64,000 nt of DNA from Tubiluchus corallicola (taxonomy: Eukaryota; Priapulida; Priapulimorpha; Priapulimorphida; Tubiluchidae). Shown piece by piece: positions 36,086 through 45,017 of this stretch; positions within the stretch are counted from its first letter, which is position 1; each line of letters starts with the position of its first letter. The stretch is taken from contig JAQGDQ010000697.1 of the NCBI GenBank assembly GCA_030141605.1, positions 1 to 64,000 on the forward strand, in the 5' to 3' direction. Below the pieces are notes generated by a model. It searched no databases. It was given only the letters and a program-made list of their open reading frames with translations, and was not told the DNA's origin. The position numbers and the translations under genes were made by a program.

Positions 36086-36409
36086 GGCATGTGGAAATAA
36101 CTGGTGATGGTGCTCCCTGGGTTAATGTAAATGAAGATGACTTCAGTTTCTCTCTCTCATTTGAATCCTTGCCCAAATTTACTCTGGCAAAGTGGACATG
36201 GAATGACAAAGAGCTAGAACATACATCTGAAGGCACCGTATATGAAGACAGATTCACATCTGAGCTAACCAAACAGAGCGAGAATGATACGACTGAAGTT
36301 TTTACTGTTACCTTCAGTATTATAAACTGGAAGGTCTCAGACGTCACAAACTACATACTTTATGTTGAAAACGACTACGAATCCGACCAATTCACTGTTT
36401 CCTTGCGGA
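36086..36409 (+). CDS. Gene B exon 8: W-x-W Ig-like domain gamma, cysteine-free
   Basis: 324 bases, phase 1-1, residues 550-657. Same hydrophobic pattern and W-x-W (AKWTWNDKE) as alpha and beta, but no cysteine at all. The B-strand position reads LSFESLP, the E-strand position TTEVFTVTF, and the F strand YILYVEN. N-D-T is a possible glycosylation site. No gene A counterpart is in the window. Confidence 0.83.
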
Positions 36410-36633
36410 GTACGTATCACCATATTTAGATTTGCTAGTTTACTGTGCATTTTGGGCACCTTTGGAATTAATTTGCAGTATTCTTTCATCTCTTTTATTT
36501 TCTTAACTTGTAGGTTAACACTAACAAGTAACAACTGATTCAATTTGATATCTTTATTATAAACTGTTTTTCACTTCCTACTTTCACTGTTTATGCAACT
36601 CCGGATCTGAAAGAGAATTTTCTCTTATCGCAG

Positions 36634-36957
36634 GTGAGCCTTTCCCACCTGATAGTCCTGTAACTGATTCGCAGGGAAATGTGGATGAAGATATAGAGAT
36701 TTCTTTACTCTTCTGCTCGGTGCCGCCATATACAGCAGCACGTTGGGAATGGGACGACACAATCATTAATTTGACACCTCCAACATTGGATGGATCTCAC
36801 GAAGAACGATTTTATGCTGAAATCAAACCGGATGGTGACACTTGTTTCAAAACGATGTTGAAAATATTGCAAGCACAGGAGTCTGACTCTAGAACATACA
36901 CTTTTGTTGTAAACAATGGAAAAGAAATGAAATTTCTTGTAAACGTTTCTATAACAA
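36634..36957 (+). CDS. Gene B exon 9: W-x-W Ig-like domain delta
   Basis: 324 bases, phase 1-1, residues 658-765. Starts SEPFPPDSPV. Only two Cys, C685 (LLFCSVP) and C728 (DTCFKT), at the B- and E-strand positions. W-x-W is ARWEWDD. The F strand reads TYTFVVNN. N-L-T and N-V-S are possible glycosylation sites. It is the membrane-proximal domain. Confidence 0.85.
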
Positions 36958-36979
36958 GTAGGTTTCTTGTTTCTTAGGT

Positions 36980-37034
36980 AACAAAGAGCTAGAACATACA
37001 TCTGAAGGCATTGTATATGATGATAGATTCACTG
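36980..37034 (+). pseudogene. Short gamma-exon relic in the intron after delta
   Basis: About 55 bases nearly identical to 36207-36261 of the gamma exon (the part encoding DKELEHTSEG through YEDRF). Nothing on either side continues the match and there are no splice borders. It points to a lost duplicate of gamma or a gene-conversion scrap. Confidence 0.75.
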
Positions 37035-37135
37035 TTTTGAATTTATAATTTACCTTTCTTTTCGTAACCCGTTAGCGTCCACATAACATCAGTATTATAC
37101 AAGCAACACGTGTTCATCTTTCAAACGTATGTAAA

Positions 37136-37395
37136 GTCACCAACAGAAAACACCAAAACTGCACAGATTTAGGCAAAATAAACTATTTTATTGAAAACAT
37201 TAAAGTTTCATAAAAAGAGACTCATCAGCCAAAGGTGGTAATGTTACAACAGGCTTACAAAAGGGAAGCCCTGATTGGGCAGAGGCTACACAGTTAAATA
37301 GTAATGCCTACATCACATGTAGGATGTAGCCATTGTGACGGAGGGGAGTGTTGGTACAATTGAAGTCATAGTGCTTTTGCACTTAAATGCACCTG
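37136..37395. repeat. Dispersed repeat, copy 2
   Basis: About 260 bases similar to 20588-20862 in the same orientation. No terminal repeats or coding sequence are seen, so the class is unknown. Confidence 0.75.
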
Positions 37396-37652
37396 TAGAT
37401 TTTTTTGTTGGTGTAGAAAATAATATTGCTATACTAGCTGAAATCACACACAGATTTTGAAAATTGTAAAGAATCTATGTACTACTGCTTTCAAAGAATT
37501 GTTCACAAAAATGTTTGCAATAGTTAGGAAAGTGATGTATCAATTTGGATAATCTGATAAAGCCGGGAGCTTTTGCATAAGTTTCTACAGTGCGAGTCTG
37601 GATGAAGGAATAAATCATTTTCCTTTAATTTTACTTTTAATTTGTTATTTAG

Positions 37653-37760
37653 GAAAGACAAATTGGGCGATGATATGTGGAATTATAATTGGAACTCTGG
37701 CTCTCTTCCTCATAATTATCTTCCTCTTTGCTTTCTTTAAAAAGATCTGGTGCTGCAAAC
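37653..37760 (+). CDS. Gene B exon 10: transmembrane segment
   Basis: 108 bases, phase 1-1, residues 766-801. Begins RKTNW, then about 24 hydrophobic residues (AMICGIIIGTLALFLIIIF...), then FFKKIWCCK. The basic residues after the helix fit a type I orientation. The Cys pair just inside the membrane could be palmitoylated, which is inferred from position only. Confidence 0.92.
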
Positions 37761-37814
37761 GTAAGTAAGCCAGCAAGTATCTTTTCGTACTTAACGTTAT
37801 TCTCATTAAGGTGC

Positions 37815-40375
37815 GACTCCATGTGTATGTAATGCATGATCCATAATGCTTATACAGCAGTTTGTATTTAAACATGTAGAAGTGTTTCCATGTGTACATA
37901 ATCCGTTATGAGTGGTCCTTCGTTCGAATACGTATCATGCAGCAATACTCAGACGGGAAACTGCTGTTGCTTAGGCGATTATAGCGAGTTTTATAGTTTT
38001 CGGCGACCATCTTGCTTGCGAAGTCTAAGGGCCCTAACCATAACAAGGTTATTGATGGTCTTGCCTCAACAACTTGCGAACTTGCGGCAGATTTGATGCG
38101 TCAACTGTTTCACTATTAAGTGAATTCCAATAGTCCACAACACGAGAAGAGAACAAATGAGCTCTGATATTAGTGCGAGACATTGTACAAATAATTTAGA
38201 TTTATGTCCACGTAAATCATGTAGTGTTCTAGAAACATCGTCCCTATGCAAAATAGAACTACCACTAATGACTTTATAACAGTTAATAAGATCTATAGTA
38301 TCATGGCGTTGTTCAAGTGATGATACAGAGTCAGGTTGAATATCAGAGGCTTGACTAATACATCTCCATTGAATTCTTTCTAAAGCATTTTTAAGAATGA
38401 CATACTGCAGTGACCAAACGACGCACGCATATTCAAATATTAGTCTAACTACAGCTTTATAAAGAGGTACAATAACTTTTGCACTACATGATGAAATACA
38501 GCATTTTGTCATTCCAATACGTCTATTGACCTGAGAAATAAGATGCTCAATATGTGAATTCCGCACTGCATTTACTACATTTGAGGGACATTGACCAGTT
38601 GTTACACCACTGCTCAATTTCAGACATGTCAGCTTGTAAGATCTCTTGATCATTCCTAATTGGATGGCAATGGTTTTATATCATCAACAAACAGTGGTAT
38701 ACGTGTGTCAGGGAAATATCATTGAAAATAAGAAAACAATAAGGTTCCGACAAAGTCCCTTGAGGAATGCTACTGGTTACATTTCTCCAGGAAGTGGTTA
38801 CACCATTTAAAACTACTCTATGCTTTCTGTGTGTTAGAAAATAATGAAAACATTGGAGTAGTTTCCCTCTTATACGTGCAAATGCCATTTTTAACATAAG
38901 ATGACGAAAAGGAATGGAATCGAATGCTTTTCTAAAATCAATATATATAATATCAGTTGATGAGAGACAAGGGTCATCAAAGAACTGGTACCAGTCATTT
39001 AGGCATTCAAGAAGATTTGTTGGTGTGGAGTGTTGCGATAATGAACCGTGTTGATTATTATTGAATTGGCCAGAAGATTTTAGTATATCGTCCCACAAAA
39101 GAGATTCAAGACATTTAGAGACAACAGATGATAGAGAAATAGGGCGTAATTCGTCACATGTCAAGTTGGTACAAGGTTTTTTAGGGTTAGGGGTAACGTT
39201 ACAATCTAACCAGTCTTGAGGGACTATACCACACTCCAAGGATTTGCAAAAAAGAAGAAAAGGAGGTAATGAGAGTTGTAAGGCACATGATTTCAGTAGA
39301 AAACCATGAACATCATTCCCAGTAATTTCAACGTAGAAGATACTGTCGTTATTCCAAGACAAAGGAGTTGATAAGGGACCATCATCGGGTTCATTGGTGA
39401 AGAAAGAAGCAAAAGAATCATTAATAGTCTTAGCAACTGGGATAGGATCTGAAGTGACATGTTGATGATCATTAACAGTTATAGTATGATTAGGAGGTTT
39501 AAGGAAATGTTTACTAGAACTGTAAAACACTACCATTCTTACTTAGTCGCTCCTCACATCGCAAGCGAACAGAATATAAAGCTGATTTCAATTCCTGCGA
39601 GGAGCGAGTATATTCAACATGAACACTGTTAAGATTAGAATAGTTCCATTTTGACCATAATATGCTTCTACGAGTTCTTGCTTTAGTAACAATGGGATCT
39701 TTTAGCCAAGGAGAAGATATAAGTTTGCACTGTTTAGCAGAAGTTCCTTTTAAGGAAATTGGTCAAATGCTTCATTATATGCAGACAAAAAGTAATTCTA
39801 ACAAGTAATAATGTCACAATTGTGAAACCAAGCTGTCCAGTAAGTATTTTCAAAAAAATTTTAGTAACGAAATTAATTTAGTACGATTAAAGTCATGCCA
39901 GGGTCTAGTTACAAGTTGTTGGTAATTGTGCATCAAAACAAATGCTAGTGTCATGATCACTGGTTGAAAATCCATGCCAAGGAGAGCAATTCGTGATGCA
40001 TTCAGGACAATTAGTTAAGACTAATTATAGGCAACTGTTTTTATGTGTTAAGCATCTAACTGCAGTTTTATCACTAAATGATGATATGTGCCATATTGTT
40101 CTCTTCCCTGCTAAATGATGTCCACCCTAAACCTGTGCATTCTTTTCCATCTAATCGTACAATAATAAGCTAATGACTGAGCTGTAAGCTTAAATTTCGA
40201 CAGAGACATTGTTTCCAAAAGTTAATGCTTACAGTTTTCACGAATAGCGAGACAAAAAATGGTGGAAAGAGTGCCGCGAGCTTTGTTAATGCGCATAGCG
40301 TTTACGGACGCATGGAAACAGTTAATACGCATCATGCATTATGCCACTGATCATGCATTACGTACACATGGAGTC
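37815..40375. mobile_element. 2.56-kb composite insertion bounded by inverted repeats
   Basis: GACTCCATGTGTATGTAATGCATGATC at the left and its reverse complement at the right agree at 26 of 27 positions. Subterminal words (ATAATGC, GTTTCCATG) also recur on both sides. The interior carries a LINE fragment on the minus strand. The layout fits a non-autonomous inverted-repeat element into which a LINE later inserted. No clear target-site duplication was found at the outer ends. Confidence 0.6.
38066..39730 (-). pseudogene. Broken LINE reverse transcriptase (CR1/Jockey-like)
   Basis: Read 5' to 3' on the minus strand: a linker between endonuclease and polymerase (near 39730-39540, Trp/Lys-rich), then a 286-codon frame (39536-38676) with polymerase motif A (FRKAFD) and motif B-like SSIPQGTLSEP, then a frame break before the catalytic YADD-type motif. 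A second frame (38653-38066) carries the thumb and C-terminal region (VRLIFEYACVVW, NALERIQWRC). The endonuclease domain and motif C are absent or disrupted, so it cannot encode an active enzyme. The clade is inferred from motif style. Confidence 0.85.
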
Positions 40376-40734
40376 ATAATTTAAGAACGTAAAGTATAGT
40401 CAAACTTCTTTAATTATATACCACGTACTTTGGAACTGCAAAAAAGTTGGCATTACTGCGAGTTTGACATTGTAATGAGATGCGTTAATACCTATATGCC
40501 TATGCAAATGTATAGACATTTTATGTTGCTAAAATTTGGGTATCAAGCGAGTTTGGTATTGTAAGAGATGGTGTTATAACGAGGTTTGACTGCATGTATT
40601 TCTCTTTAAGTTGAAACTTATTTAATTATTTTTTACCTTTTGCCAGAAACTATTTTAACCTTTTCTATTAGGAAACCTTTTTTAGCAAACATTGTAACAT
40701 TTTGTTTTAGGAGTAAAAGCAGTGCATCGAATTT

Positions 40735-40793
40735 CTCTCTGTCTCCCTCCCTCCCTCCCTCTGTGCTCTAGCTCTCTGTCTCTTCTCTCTTCA

Positions 40794-40862
<69 letters not shown>

Positions 40863-40985
40863 CTCTCTCTCCCTCTCCATCTATCCTCTCTCTCTCTCTT
40901 TTGCTCTCTCTATCTATCTCTCTCTCTCTCTCTCTCCCTCTATCCTCTCTCTCTCTCCCTCTCCCTCTTTCTGTCTCTCCCTGTC
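40735..40985. repeat. (CT)n microsatellite
   Basis: Pyrimidine tract with a pure CT run at about 40797-40859 and interrupted CT/CCT runs around it. It lies about 60 bases before the acceptor of exon 11. The 96-codon Ser/Leu frame across it is an artefact. Confidence 0.97.
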
Positions 40986-41046
40986 TCCTCCCACCCCTTT
41001 CCTTTAACTTAGAGCTATAACTTCAAGTTTCTAATTTTTTTTACAG

Positions 41047-41080
41047 CAAAGACAACTGGTGAGACTGGACAAACACATGA
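41047..41080 (+). CDS. Gene B exon 11: short juxtamembrane cytoplasmic exon
   Basis: 34 bases between TTTTTTACAG and GTAAGT; it enters in phase 1 and leaves in phase 2. Encodes PKTTGETGQTH plus two bases of Glu813. It is supported because only this exon carries the frame correctly from the membrane exon into exon 12. Confidence 0.78.
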
Positions 41081-42673
41081 GTAAGTACTTTATTTATTGA
41101 GATTCATAATAACTCTCATTCTTTCGGCAGGTTTTATTAAGCTATTAGGATATAAAATGGTAATTTTTTGGGTTGCTCACTTGCGAATAACCCTAGAAAA
41201 CCCATTCATTTCTCCGTGATGCCGGGCTTGTCATTCATGTAACACAGAACTTTACCATTTACTCATTCTGAAGCAAACAATGTGTGCACAAAAATTTGGT
41301 TTCTATGGTAACTGTACTCAGTAATCTGTTAACAGCACACTTAGCTTTTTACTGTGATTTCCCGAGCAGTAGCTAATGACGATAAAGAATTTTCGTGCAT
41401 TATTACTATCATTTCAAGAACATAAACTAAAGACTATGTAGAACGTTTGCATATTATTGATCATCAGCTTGTATTTTGTGGCAAGGTGTGGGTAGCATGT
41501 GATGGTTGTTTTATATTGTGACATCATAGTAGAACAGTATTCAGAAAAATTGTTGAATAGTTTAAAAAAACCGATCCTACGGCATCCAAAGTATAGCATT
41601 TTATTAAAGCTTGCGCATTTTACAAATACTTGCAAGCAAAGCATACGTGCGTGCATGTGTGCATGTGTGCAGCAAGCAAATCACCCATGCTTCGCACTAG
41701 ATGTATCTAGACCTGTACTTTTCTGTACTTTTACCTCTAACAGTGTGTAGGGAGTTCCTTCAGTGATGCGAGATGCATGTGACTGCAGAAACCGAGCTGT
41801 TCAAAGGCCAATTTTTAAACGACGTTAAAAATCAATCAGTTTAATGCAATGTAATTTACCTGGGTTTCTATTACGTGGGATGTGAAGATCTCGTCTCCTA
41901 CAACCGAAAGTCCCTTATATCTGAGTACCTTATATACTAAGATTTTTACACAGGAAAAACATTACAAAAAATCGGGGCCGGTGTTGGTGGACTTTTATAA
42001 TCGATTACCTTATACCGGAGGTTGACTGCACTCAGACTTCGCTGTATGAATTTAAATAACGTGTTTAAAAAGTGATAAAAGTTATTTTAAACATCAAAGC
42101 AGAATTTTAGCATTTTAGCTGACAAAGCAGCAACACGCTGTGTTTATGTATCTGAATTTATTATGTGCAAATAAAGTTGTTCCTGTTTTATGTGTTTAAT
42201 TCGTATTTTAACATCCGGTTACTGAAACTTTACAATTCAACATTATAACATACGAGCCTAACTGCCTATTATAGAATCATTTTTTATATTCATATGTATT
42301 TTGATTGGAACAAAAGCTGCATCAATTTAAAATGAACAAATGGAGGAATTCATGAAAGGCCTGCATAATGTAGGGGGTTGTGGTAGGACAGGAATCTAAT
42401 TAATTGATGTTGAACTACTTAGAAGTGTTTTAAGCATGCTTCACTGTAAACGAAACCTTGCAGTGAAAATATTGAAGCAGGTCGTAATCCGTTCAGTCAC
42501 AGTATTGCTGAACTACGGTTGCTAAGCACAGACTGTCACAGTATTGCTGAACTACGGTTGCTAAGCACAGACTGTGATCACTCAAAAGCATGTATAACAT
42601 ACTTAAGATCAGTAGACGGGCAAAGTCCATTAAAGTCCGATTGTTTTGAATTCTAACATTTTTTTGTTTTCAG
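41081..42673 (+). other. Gene B last intron
   Basis: 1.6 kb of AT-rich sequence. A 39-base exact tandem duplication (GTCACAGTATTGCTGAACTA...) occurs at 42496-42534 and 42535-42573. The 80- and 83-codon frames at 41414-41750 lie on opposite strands and have no features. Confidence 0.6.
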
Positions 42674-42833
42674 GTTAAGCACTTATGATGATGCTGTCTC
42701 GTCTACTCACACTGTTAGAAATTCTGCTCGTACAGAAAAAGGGAAGCCAGATTATGACAATGCAACAATAATCTACACTGAACCAATGAACAAACCTGCT
42801 GTGCACGTGTATGAAACTATTGAACAGAGATAA
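42674..42833 (+). CDS. Gene B exon 12: tyrosine-rich cytoplasmic tail and stop
   Basis: 160 bases ending in TAA (42831-42833), residues 813-865. Tyr at 817 (STYDDAV), 840 (PDYDNAT), 847 (TIIYTEP) and 859 (VHVYETIEQR). YDNA fits the Y-x-N pattern of Grb2-type SH2 ligands, and YETI resembles Y-[ED]-x-I ligands of Src-type SH2 domains. The spacing and +3 residues do not make an ITAM or strict ITIM. The tail suggests phosphotyrosine signalling. Confidence 0.85.
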
Positions 42834-42837
42834 TAAA
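42832..42837 (+). terminator. AATAAA overlapping the gene B stop codon
   Basis: A poly(A) hexamer starts on the second base of the TAA stop. The LINE at 42956-43459 begins only about 120 bases after the stop, so the native 3'-UTR is short or interrupted. Whether this hexamer is used is unknown. Confidence 0.3.
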
Positions 42838-42955
42838 AGAAAATGTTGCCGAATGAGAAATTTCAGTTTTTAATGCGCATGCTTAATTTTATGGTTTCTG
42901 GTTAAAAATGAATACATGTGCAACTTTCAATCACTTAATATTTATTATCGATAAC

Positions 42956-43459
42956 TTCTTCTTCTTCTTCTTCTTCCCAGCTTTTCCCTATTCGGGGTCA
43001 CCGTTGTGAATGAGTCTTCTCCACGCATTCCTGTTGTTGACCATCTCTTCATTTATGTCTTCCCTTCCCACATGATCTTCACCGACTCTTCTTTTCAGGT
43101 GTCCATACCATCGCAATCTTGCGAGGCTTCCACTACTTTTACTGTTCCTCTGATATTATTATTTCTAATTTTATCTCTTCTTTTTATTCCCACCATCCAT
43201 CTCAACATCCTCATCTCCACCACACCCATTTTCTTCTCTTCGGTCTTCTTTAGAGAAGCTGCTTCCAGCCCATAGATCAGAGTGGGTCTGACCACTTCAT
43301 TGTGGACTTTCCCTTTAGGTCTCACCGACTCATTCATAGAAGGTTTTGGCGCAGTTTTTACAGGCGGTTGCCCTTCCTGACCCTAACCCTCCGTATTTAT
43401 CCGGGCTTGGGACCGGCACTGAGTTGGGCTGGCTTGCCCCCTCCCCCCAGTGGCTAGGT
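42956..43459 (-). mobile_element. LINE 3' fragment behind gene B, 17-bp target-site duplication
   Basis: Flanks TATTTATTATCGATAAC (42939-42955) and TATTTATTATCGAGAAC (43460-43476) agree at 16 of 17 positions. The (TTC)n run at the left is the 3' tail of a minus-strand insert. The coding remnant matches the element at 22089-22505 (EMRMLRWMVGIKRRDKIRN) but has an internal deletion and frame break. Its 5' part (about 43340-43459, CCGGGCTTGGGACCGGCACT) goes beyond what the first copy retains. Confidence 0.88.
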
Positions 43460-43476
43460 TATTTATTATCGAGAAC

Positions 43477-44602
43477 TATTGCTTGCTATTCTAGCATCAG
43501 ATTTACACTATAAACTCTGACATGATCTGCACCAAGACTGATCATTGGTTTCTCGTTCACTTTCAAACTTGGCCGACTCTTGATTGATTCTGACCTCTTA
43601 GCTAGTTCATAAATGATCCACTCTATATAGAACCTAGCCTTCTCATCCACATTTGAGTGACTCTTGATTATTGCCTCATGGCTCGCACTTGCCCACGATC
43701 CAGAATGGAGTTCTGTTTCTTGCTCAATTGATTCTTGACCATGGCCTCCAAACCGATTTACAAATGATCCACTCTATATAGAACATAGCCTTCTCATTCT
43801 CTGTCATGGCGTCCTGGTTTACATTTAATCCGCTTTCCGTCGCTGTATGAAGTGTAAGCCAATCGTAGGTCTACTCGATTACTTTGATGTATAACAAAAA
43901 CAATAAACAACAACAACGACAGATAAAATCCCCTAAGTTAACTTCTAATGTCATGTGCAAAAATATTCATCCCGGTTCCTTTAGACTGACCTGTAACTGC
44001 TGCCCCATTCTTTCCATTCGCCACTTGGTCCATTCTTTCAGTCTAAAAAAACTGCTTACATGAACCAGACTCGGTTTTTCCGAACAGAAAGTTTTTAAAT
44101 TGACAAGTTACGAGTTCTATATAAGCTTACTATGAGTAAAAGCACAAGCTTCTAATGACTTTACAGGTAATTAAATAAGTAAATAATATCGTTGAAATTC
44201 TAGTCATAATTCAGCTTCCATTTTGTTCGCCGTGTACGCACAATTTAATTGCTTAAATTTTATTTGACCAAAGTTTTATTATAAAATTTATTAATTAAAG
44301 TTGTAATTATGTGTATGTAAATTTGTGAGAAATTAGATAAAAACCGGTAGAATAGACTTGATTAGTGCAATATTTTATCCCAGTAAGAGTGACAGAAGAT
44401 GGTGTTAACGTCTTATTGCAATTTAATGAATGGATTATGCGAGCTAGCCCCAAAAGCCTAATTGGTACATGTTCAATTCAAGTCTTTCAGCTCTAGTATG
44501 CTGCAGGTGCTCTTACTAAAATGTCTTACTATTGATTTTACGTTCCTTTACTTTATGTAAGACAAAAATAGGTTTATTCAACCTAATGTAACTTGTTGCT
44601 AG
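43477..44602. other. Gene-poor spacer after gene B
   Basis: No gene. A 36-base phrase (ATGATCCACTCTATATAGAAC...GCCTTCTCAT) occurs at about 43612 and 43766, a diverged direct repeat of about 154-bp period. The rest is unassigned. Confidence 0.55.
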
Positions 44603-45009
44603 TAGGGGTGAGCATTCTCTACCAGAAAGCGAATTCAAATCGAACTGAATTTGTGGCTTTCAAATTCGAATCAAACCGAACTTCAGTGTTTCGAATTCGA
44701 GCCGAATTCGAATTGAGATCGAAAGATTTTCGAACAAGTTTTCGAACCACCAGCAAAAATTAGTCTTACAAAGATCATGCATATCACTAGATTTTGTTCT
44801 GCAATAAAACGACTAGTAATTTCTTTAAAATTATGTGCAGAAATCACAGCTAAATTATGCTAGTTGCATGATGTTTCAATCGTTTTAGTGATAAAGAATA
44901 TGTCTGATTGAAGTGCTGAATTATTTGAATCTATAGTTTTGGATTTGAATCGAGTTCGAACTAAAAAAACTCGTTTGAATCGAATTCGAGCATTCGATGC
45001 TCAGCCCTA
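44603..45009. mobile_element. 407-bp hAT-type MITE with 8-bp target-site duplication
   Basis: Termini TAGGGGTGAGCAT and ATGCTCAGCCCTA form an imperfect inverted repeat. Both sides carry the exact 8-base repeat GTTGCTAG (44595-44602, 45010-45017). The interior is non-coding and rich in TTCGAATTCGA runs. Terminal sequence and 8-bp duplication are typical of non-autonomous hAT elements. A truncated relative is at 19490-19877. Confidence 0.92.
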
Positions 45010-45017
45010 GTTGCTAG

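Larger units (their letters stand above)
36958..37652 (+). other. Gene B intron before the transmembrane exon
   Basis: 695 bases, containing the second copy of the dispersed repeat (37136-37395). Just after the donor, AACAAAGAGCTAGAACATACATCTGAAGGCA (36980-37010) repeats coding sequence of the gamma exon (36207-36235) and continues as TTGTATATGATGATAGATTCAC. It looks like a short, broken piece of a further gamma-like exon. Confidence 0.6.
37761..41046 (+). other. Gene B juxtamembrane intron
   Basis: 3.3 kb. It contains a 27-bp inverted-repeat pair (37815-37841, 40349-40375), a broken LINE between them, and a (CT)n tract near 40735-40985. Confidence 0.85.

Noticed and set aside
40722-41012. 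96-codon Ser/Leu protein
   Set aside because: Translation of the CT microsatellite in a gene B intron.
42674-42833. ITAM or ITIM in the gene B tail
   Set aside because: +3 residues after the tyrosines are A, A, P and I; only one Y-x-x-I exists and its -2 residue is His, so neither consensus is met.
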